In this document: piece by piece, positions 59,563 through 64,000 of the stretch
Numbering within the stretch: the stretch's first letter is position 1
How the letters are laid out: every line of letters starts with the position of its first letter
Assembly (NCBI RefSeq): GCF_965263005.1
Contig: NZ_OZ253579.1
Location: 930,001 to 994,000 of the forward strand
Origin: Rariloculus sp965263005
Lineage (GTDB): Bacteria > Pseudomonadota > Gammaproteobacteria > Steroidobacterales > Rariloculaceae
Length of the DNA stretch: 64,000 nt
Reading direction: 5' to 3'
The notes under the pieces: model-generated
What the model saw: only the letters and a program-made list of their open reading frames with translations
The model's database searches: none
Told to the model about the DNA's origin: nothing
Position numbers and translations under genes: made by a program

Positions 59563-62448
59563 ATGAGCGCTTTGCACCGGGGAACATTGTTTCTGGTTTC
59601 CGCCACTCTCGCGGCCACATTTGCTATTGGGACGGGCACTGCCGTTGCGCAGCAGGATGGCGCCGAGCCCGCTGGGGTTCTGGAGGAGGTTACTGTCGTC
59701 GGATCCCGGCGGCGGGACCGTTCGGCTTCCGAGTCGCCAGTGCCGGTGGATGTCATATCCGGTGACGAATTTCTGACTCACGGCGACAGCGATTTGGACT
59801 CCGTGCTGGCGGCTCTCGTGCCGTCCTACAACGTGGCTCAGGAGCCCATCAGCGACGCCGCCACGCTCATACGCCCCGCGACCCTGCGCTCGCTGCCGCC
59901 CGACGCCACGCTGGTGCTCGTCAACGGCAAGCGGCGCCACCGCGCCGCCGTCATCGCGCTGCTCGGCGCGGGCATTTCCGGTGGTTCCCAGGGACCGGAT
60001 CTGTCGGTCATCCCGGTCATCGCGCTCGACCGCCTCGAAGTACTCCGCGACGGCGCTTCGGCGCAGTACGGTTCCGACGCCATCGCCGGCATCATGAACT
60101 TCGTGCTCAAGGAAGACTCCGAGGGAGCGACCTTCGATGCCAAGTTCGGAAGCTACTTCGAGGGTGACGGCGGTTCCATGACACTGGCGGCCAACGCCGG
60201 GTTCGCGTTGACCGATGCGGGTTTTGCCAACCTGAGCGTCGAGTGGAAAGAGGCGGACCCGACGACCCGCAGCGTGCAGCGCGGCGACGCCCAGGACTTG
60301 ATCAGCGCCGGCAATAGCGACGTGCGCCAGCCCGCCGCGCAGATCTGGGGCGGGCCGGAAATCTTCGGCGACAAAAAGCTGTTCGGCAACTTCGGCCTGG
60401 ATCTGGGCAACGGCAGCGAAGCCTACGCCTTCGGCAACTGGGCTGAACGGAGGGTGGAAGGCGGTTTCTATTATCGTAATCCCCACACACGCGGGGGTGT
60501 GTTCCGCGGGCCGGTGCTGGATGCGAATGGCAAGGCGGTAAATTTGGCGGTAGGTGGCGCTCCCAGCCAGGGAGATCTCGACGACGGCAAGCCTTTGGTC
60601 TACGAAGATGGTTCGCGGGTGACCGACCGAGCGGGCATCACCGCCACCTTCGACGGCCCGTGGCCGTCGAAGGTGATCGATGCGAATGGCGACAGTGTTT
60701 TCTTGGCGGTAGGTGGCTCTCCTGGCCAGGGAGATCTCGACAAGGGCAAGCCTTTGGTCTATGACGATGAGTCGGACTATGGCGTGCCGATCACCGACAC
60801 GGCGGGAATCACCCGCACCGTCAAGGTGGCGGACCTGACGGGCGACAGTTCCGGCAATTGCCCGATCGTGCGCGTCGTCGACTATGTGGCGGACAGCGCA
60901 GCGCTCGCGTCGATTCGGAACGATCCGGGCTGCTACTCGCTGATCGAGAAATTTCCCGGCGGGTTCACCCCGCAATACGGCGGCAACATCGGCGACCTGA
61001 GCATGACCGGTGGCCTGCGCGGCGAACTGGACTCCGGCTGGTTCTACGATGTCAGTGCCTCGGTGGGCAGCAGCGACGCTTCGTTTTACATCTACAACAC
61101 CATCAATCCGCAACTGCTCTCGCGGCGTAACGAAATCCCCATTTACTACCACGCCGGCGGCTACACGGAAACGGATCGCGTGGTCAATTTCGACATGTCG
61201 AAACCGATCGACGCGGGGAATCTGTGGGGGCCGGTCAATGTCGCCTACGGCCTGGAGTACCGGGACGAGACATTTCGCATACACAACGGCGACCCCAACT
61301 CGTTCTACATCGATCCCAACATCGAACATGGATTGGCGAAGCAGGGCTTCGGCGTCGGCTCCAACGGCTTCGCCGGCTTCCAGCCCGGCGATGCCGGCGA
61401 ACACACGGTGAAAGCGTACGGCGCCTACATCGACCTGGAGGCGGACGTGACTCAGCGCCTGCTGCTCGGCGGTGCGCTCCGTTACGAAGACTACCCGGAC
61501 TACGGCAGCACGCTGGACGGCAAGTTCGCCGCCCGCCTGCAAGTCGGCGACAACGTCGCGCTGCGCGGCGCTATAAGCACCGGCTTCCGCGTACCCACCG
61601 CGGGGCAGGCGAACCTCCGCAACGTCACCACGGAATTCCAGGCCGGCATGCTCGCGGACATTGCCACGTTGCCGCCGACCAACCCCGTCGCCCAGCAGAA
61701 GGGCGCCACTGCGCTGACGCCGGAAGAATCCGTGAACACAACGTTCGGCATCGTATTCGACGTTGGCGCCGGCAATGTGACTCTGGACTACTACAACATC
61801 GAGATTGAGGATCGAGTCTCCTTCACCAGCCGGTTCACCCTGACCGAGGACGACATCAGCGCGCTCCTCGCCGCCGGCGTCTCCGACGCCACGAGCTTCT
61901 CCTCGGTGCGATTCTTCTCCAACCAGCAGACGGTTGAGGCATCCGGCGTCGATCTGGTGGCCAGTTGGCCCTTCCAGTTGGGCAGCGGCGCCTCCACCGT
62001 GACGGTAGTCGCCAACTGGTCGGACATCGAACTGACCCGGTTCGATCCGGATTTCACTAGCAAGAACCGCCTGCTGCAGATCGAACAGGGACGGCCGGAC
62101 TCCCGGATCACGGCAACCTGGAGTCATGCCCAGGACCGGTGGCGGGTCATGGGGCGCGTGCGCTACTACGGCGAGTTCTACGACGCGCCGACCAACGACG
62201 GCTCGGTGGCGTTCTATCCCGCCGCAAGCACGCTGTTCGACTTCGAGGCTGCCTTCGACGTCAACGACTCGATGACGCTACTGCTGGGGCTGCAGAACGG
62301 GTTCGACGAGTATCCGACCGTAAACACCAACCCGAGCGCGATGAACAGCTACGGCAATGTCGAGGTTGCGGGCCTGGCTTATCCTGAACAGTCCCCGTTC
62401 GGCTTCAACGGCGGCTACTACTACCTGCGGGCGACCTGGCGGTTGTAA
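59563..62448 (+). CDS. TonB-dependent outer-membrane receptor with internal duplication
   Basis: 961 residues. ATG 59563 follows GAGGGGG and starts MSALHRGTLFLVSATLAATF, a signal peptide. LEEVTVVGSRRRDRS is TonB-box-like; the plug has ATLRSLPPDATLVLVNGKRRH and SAQYGSDAIAGIMNFVLK. An extracellular-loop region carries a tandem duplication of 53 codons (60514-60672 and 60673-60831), each unit with LAVGG and QGDLDxGKPLVY. The barrel ends YYLRATWRL. Adjacent exported-protein and ABC genes suggest one substrate pathway; ligand unknown. Confidence 0.92.
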   Translation: MSALHRGTLFLVSATLAATFAIGTGTAVAQQDGAEPAGVLEEVTVVGSRRRDRSASESPVPVDVISGDEFLTHGDSDLDSVLAALVPSYNVAQEPISDAATLIRPATLRSLPPDATLVLVNGKRRHRAAVIALLGAGISGGSQGPDLSVIPVIALDRLEVLRDGASAQYGSDAIAGIMNFVLKEDSEGATFDAKFGSYFEGDGGSMTLAANAGFALTDAGFANLSVEWKEADPTTRSVQRGDAQDLISAGNSDVRQPAAQIWGGPEIFGDKKLFGNFGLDLGNGSEAYAFGNWAERRVEGGFYYRNPHTRGGVFRGPVLDANGKAVNLAVGGAPSQGDLDDGKPLVYEDGSRVTDRAGITATFDGPWPSKVIDANGDSVFLAVGGSPGQGDLDKGKPLVYDDESDYGVPITDTAGITRTVKVADLTGDSSGNCPIVRVVDYVADSAALASIRNDPGCYSLIEKFPGGFTPQYGGNIGDLSMTGGLRGELDSGWFYDVSASVGSSDASFYIYNTINPQLLSRRNEIPIYYHAGGYTETDRVVNFDMSKPIDAGNLWGPVNVAYGLEYRDETFRIHNGDPNSFYIDPNIEHGLAKQGFGVGSNGFAGFQPGDAGEHTVKAYGAYIDLEADVTQRLLLGGALRYEDYPDYGSTLDGKFAARLQVGDNVALRGAISTGFRVPTAGQANLRNVTTEFQAGMLADIATLPPTNPVAQQKGATALTPEESVNTTFGIVFDVGAGNVTLDYYNIEIEDRVSFTSRFTLTEDDISALLAAGVSDATSFSSVRFFSNQQTVEASGVDLVASWPFQLGSGASTVTVVANWSDIELTRFDPDFTSKNRLLQIEQGRPDSRITATWSHAQDRWRVMGRVRYYGEFYDAPTNDGSVAFYPAASTLFDFEAAFDVNDSMTLLLGLQNGFDEYPTVNTNPSAMNSYGNVEVAGLAYPEQSPFGFNGGYYYLRATWRL
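60514..60831 (+). repeat. 53-codon in-frame tandem duplication inside the TonB receptor
   Basis: 60514-60611 and 60673-60770 are closely similar over 98 bp at an offset of 159 bp (53 codons), each coding DANG, LAVGG, then QGDLD and GKPLVY. Downstream parts (TDRAGIT and TDTAGIT) also match with small indels. Confidence 0.8.
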
Positions 62449-62478
62449 GGGAAAGCGCCGAATCGAACAGGGCTGCCT

Positions 62479-62519
62479 GGCCGCGCGTTGCGTTGCAACG
62501 TTGCGGCCGGTCGCTTTTT
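62479..62519 (+). terminator. Intrinsic terminator after the second TonB receptor
   Basis: GGCCGC (62479-62484) pairs with GCGGCC (62503-62508), with a further CGTTGCAACG palindrome in the loop, and a CTTTTT run follows at 62514-62519. It lies 31 bases after the receptor stop. Confidence 0.6.
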
Positions 62520-62564
62520 CGGGTTCTCCCGCAGCGGTGCTGCCCGGGCGCCGGCTCCGTCACT

Positions 62565-62579
62565 TAGGCCGGAGGCCTA
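62565..62579. repeat. Small perfect hairpin
   Basis: TAGGCC, loop GGA, GGCCTA: a 6-bp stem with a 3-base loop in the gap after the receptor terminator. Possibly a repetitive extragenic element; only one copy was noticed. Confidence 0.35.
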
Positions 62580-62688
62580 GCGTCCCGTTCAGCCTCCAAT
62601 GATCCCAGACGCCGCGCTACAGGCTCCTGTCTCGTTGGGCAAGACCGGCAATGGCCGTCAGTTGCGTTCTGCGTCATACTCGGCACGG

Positions 62689-62728
62689 ATAACGGGATAA
62701 CGGGATAACGGGATAACGGGATAACGGT
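62689..62728. repeat. Five tandem 8-bp repeats (ATAACGGG)
   Basis: Four exact copies of ATAACGGG (62689-62720) and a fifth ending in T. The array lies 62 bases upstream of the DUF1549-type gene, so it may affect its expression by changing promoter spacing or by binding a protein. No coding frame runs through it convincingly. The rest of 62580-62790 shows no other feature. Confidence 0.8.
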
Positions 62729-62790
62729 GTTGATCCACTCGAAGTGAACGAAGCGACGGGTTATCGGCAATGCAACATCAAGGGGGAACG

Positions 62791-64000
62791 ATGGCTTCGA
62801 AGCCCGGAGCAGGCCTCGTGGCAGAGACGGGCCTGCCGTTCACGGTGCTTGCGTTACCGATCTTGCTGTTCGCCGCGGGATGTGAATCTCAAGGTGTGAG
62901 CGCGCCGGGTGTGCCGGAAGTTGTCGACTATAACTGGCACGTGCATCCGATCCTGTCCGAGAATTGCTTCATCTGTCACGGACCGAGCGACGCGGACAGG
63001 CAAGCCGGGCTGAGGCTCGATCGGGCCGAGACTGCCTTCGCTGAGCTTCCGGAGTCGCCGGGCCGGTACGCCGCTGTCCCGGGGGATCCGGGGTCCAGCG
63101 AAATGATCGGGCGGATCGTCGCCGCGAGCGCGGACGATCGGATGCCACCGCCGGAAAGCCACAAAGACGCCCTGAGCGCACAAGAAGTCGCGACTCTTGA
63201 ACGGTGGATTGCGGATGGAGCACAGTACAAGCCGCATTGGGCTTTCATACCGGTAGCCGAGCCCGACCTGCCTGATTCGCCGTTCGCGGATCGGGTCCGA
63301 AACCAGATCGACAATTTCGTTCAGTCCAAGCTCCCGCAAGCAGGCTTGACTCCCGCGCCGACGGCCTCGGCCGACACGCTCATAAACAGGGTTTCGTTGG
63401 TCCTCACCGGGGTGCCACCGACACTCGAGGAAGTCGACGCTTTCGTCGCCGACTCCAGTGAGCGTGCCTACGAGAATCTCGTTGACCGGTTCCTTGCGTC
63501 GCCCAGGTATGGTGAGCGCATGGCCACGGCGTGGCTCGACATCGCACGGTATGCGGAGAGCGACGGATTCTTCGACGATGTCATGGACCGGACCGTCTAT
63601 CCATGGCGCGACTGGGTTATCGAGGCATTCAATAGCAATATGCCGTTCGATGAATTCTCCCGCTGGCAACTTGCCGGCGATCTGATACCCGGTGCGACGA
63701 GAGATCAGAAGCTCGCGACGGCCTTCGGCCGTCTCGGCCAACGCAGCACGGAGAACGGCGTCGTCGACGAGGAGTATCGGACTGAATATGTATTGGAACG
63801 AACCGAGCTGATCGGAACGGCATACCTGGGGCTATCGGTGGGTTGCGCGCGTTGTCATGACCACAAGTACGATCCGATCGCCCAACGGGATTACTATGCC
63901 CTTTCCGGTTTTTTCAATAGCATCGACGAACGCGGCTTCTACTCCCCGGGCTACTCTTCGACTGCCGGCCCGAGTCTGTTGTTCTCCGTCGATGACGAAA
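62791..64000 (+). CDS. DUF1549/PSCyt-type cytochrome lipoprotein, 3'-truncated by window edge
   Basis: The frame is open from ATG 62791 (AGGGGG upstream) to the window end, 403 codons so far. A signal with LLFAAGC lipobox is followed by a cytochrome domain (ILSENCFICHGPSDADRQAG, CxxCH), typical of PSCyt1. The DUF1549 domain then shows VSLVLTGVPPTLEEVDAFV, RMATAWLDIARYAESDGF and YPWRDWVIEAFN, and a second CxxCH in SVGCARCHDHKYDP. Families of this type are most abundant in Planctomycetes and Verrucomicrobia but also occur in other phyla. The C-terminal DUF1553 part lies outside. Confidence 0.88.
   Translation, partial: MASKPGAGLVAETGLPFTVLALPILLFAAGCESQGVSAPGVPEVVDYNWHVHPILSENCFICHGPSDADRQAGLRLDRAETAFAELPESPGRYAAVPGDPGSSEMIGRIVAASADDRMPPPESHKDALSAQEVATLERWIADGAQYKPHWAFIPVAEPDLPDSPFADRVRNQIDNFVQSKLPQAGLTPAPTASADTLINRVSLVLTGVPPTLEEVDAFVADSSERAYENLVDRFLASPRYGERMATAWLDIARYAESDGFFDDVMDRTVYPWRDWVIEAFNSNMPFDEFSRWQLAGDLIPGATRDQKLATAFGRLGQRSTENGVVDEEYRTEYVLERTELIGTAYLGLSVGCARCHDHKYDPIAQRDYYALSGFFNSIDERGFYSPGYSSTAGPSLLFSVDDE

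Noticed and set aside
59506..62127. 873-codon open frame on the minus strand
   Set aside because: It is the antisense shadow of the TonB receptor at 59563-62448, which has a signal peptide, TonB box, plug and barrel; the minus frame is Arg/Val/Gly-rich with no recognisable domain.
62689..62728. CRISPR array
   Set aside because: The units are 8 bp and directly abut, with no spacers and no cas genes nearby.
1..64000. tRNA, rRNA or riboswitch genes
   Set aside because: No cloverleaf, conserved rRNA segment or known riboswitch core was recognised by eye; a covariance-model search would be needed to exclude small RNAs.

Overview
The window is GC-rich, densely coded bacterial DNA. Its gene families suggest a Proteobacterium, probably a Gammaproteobacterium: a Kdo (inner-core LPS) operon, large TonB-dependent receptors, HtpX, YqgE/AlgH, Bcr/CflA and MtfA. 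Many exported oxidoreductases and DUF6152/DUF1501/DUF1800/DUF1549-type genes suggest an environmental heterotroph. No rRNA, tRNA or CRISPR array was seen. Both ends cut genes: an aldehyde dehydrogenase at the left and a DUF1549-type cytochrome protein at the right.

Layout. 0-4.5 kb: aromatic ring cleavage (aldehyde dehydrogenase, LigA-like and LigB-like dioxygenase subunits, MFS exporter, ACMSD-type amidohydrolase). 4.7-12 kb: an exported DUF6152-like protein, a lipoprotein amidohydrolase, a Tat-exported ThDP enzyme coupled to a small cytochrome c, a NYN-LOTUS protein, and a YqgE paralogue with a signal peptide. 12-17.3 kb: a complete arginine-to-putrescine operon (agmatine deiminase, deoxyhypusine-synthase-like enzyme, SpeA, N-carbamoylputrescine amidase). 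17.3-18.3 kb: PIN/AbrB toxin-antitoxin pair with a palindromic operator. 18.6-23 kb: TonB-dependent receptor, 2OG-Fe(II) oxygenase, methyltransferase. 23-34.6 kb: accessory region with a truncated MOSC gene, a degenerate IS66-derived repeat in two copies, a GFA gene, a GIY-YIG/SprT couplet, DUF1015, MaoC, two degenerate AAA ATPases, IS3, IS110 and IS1182 fragments around a flavin amine oxidase, and a decayed IS66 element with recognisable ends.

34.9-41.1 kb: PhzF followed by a tight five-gene Kdo operon, kdtA-kdsA-(transaldolase::CBS)-(KdsC-like HAD)-kdtA2. The arabinose-5-phosphate isomerase KdsD is absent here. In its place is a fructose-6-phosphate-aldolase/transaldolase-type domain carrying a KdsD-like pair of CBS domains. 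This is the best candidate for an undescribed biochemical variant in the window.

41.4-50.4 kb: DUF1501/DUF1800 pair, hipBA in an AT-rich island, DMT transporter, TrxB, a collapsed PQQ-dehydrogenase pseudogene and HtpX. 50.4-64 kb: flavodoxin-family protein, MtfA peptidase, then three exported DUF6152-like proteins, a cyclase-family hydrolase, a nitrate/sulfonate-type ABC transporter and a second TonB-dependent receptor with an internal 53-codon tandem duplication, followed by a five-unit 8-bp tandem repeat and the DUF1549-type gene.

All family assignments come from reading motifs and from memory of the families; no database search was run.
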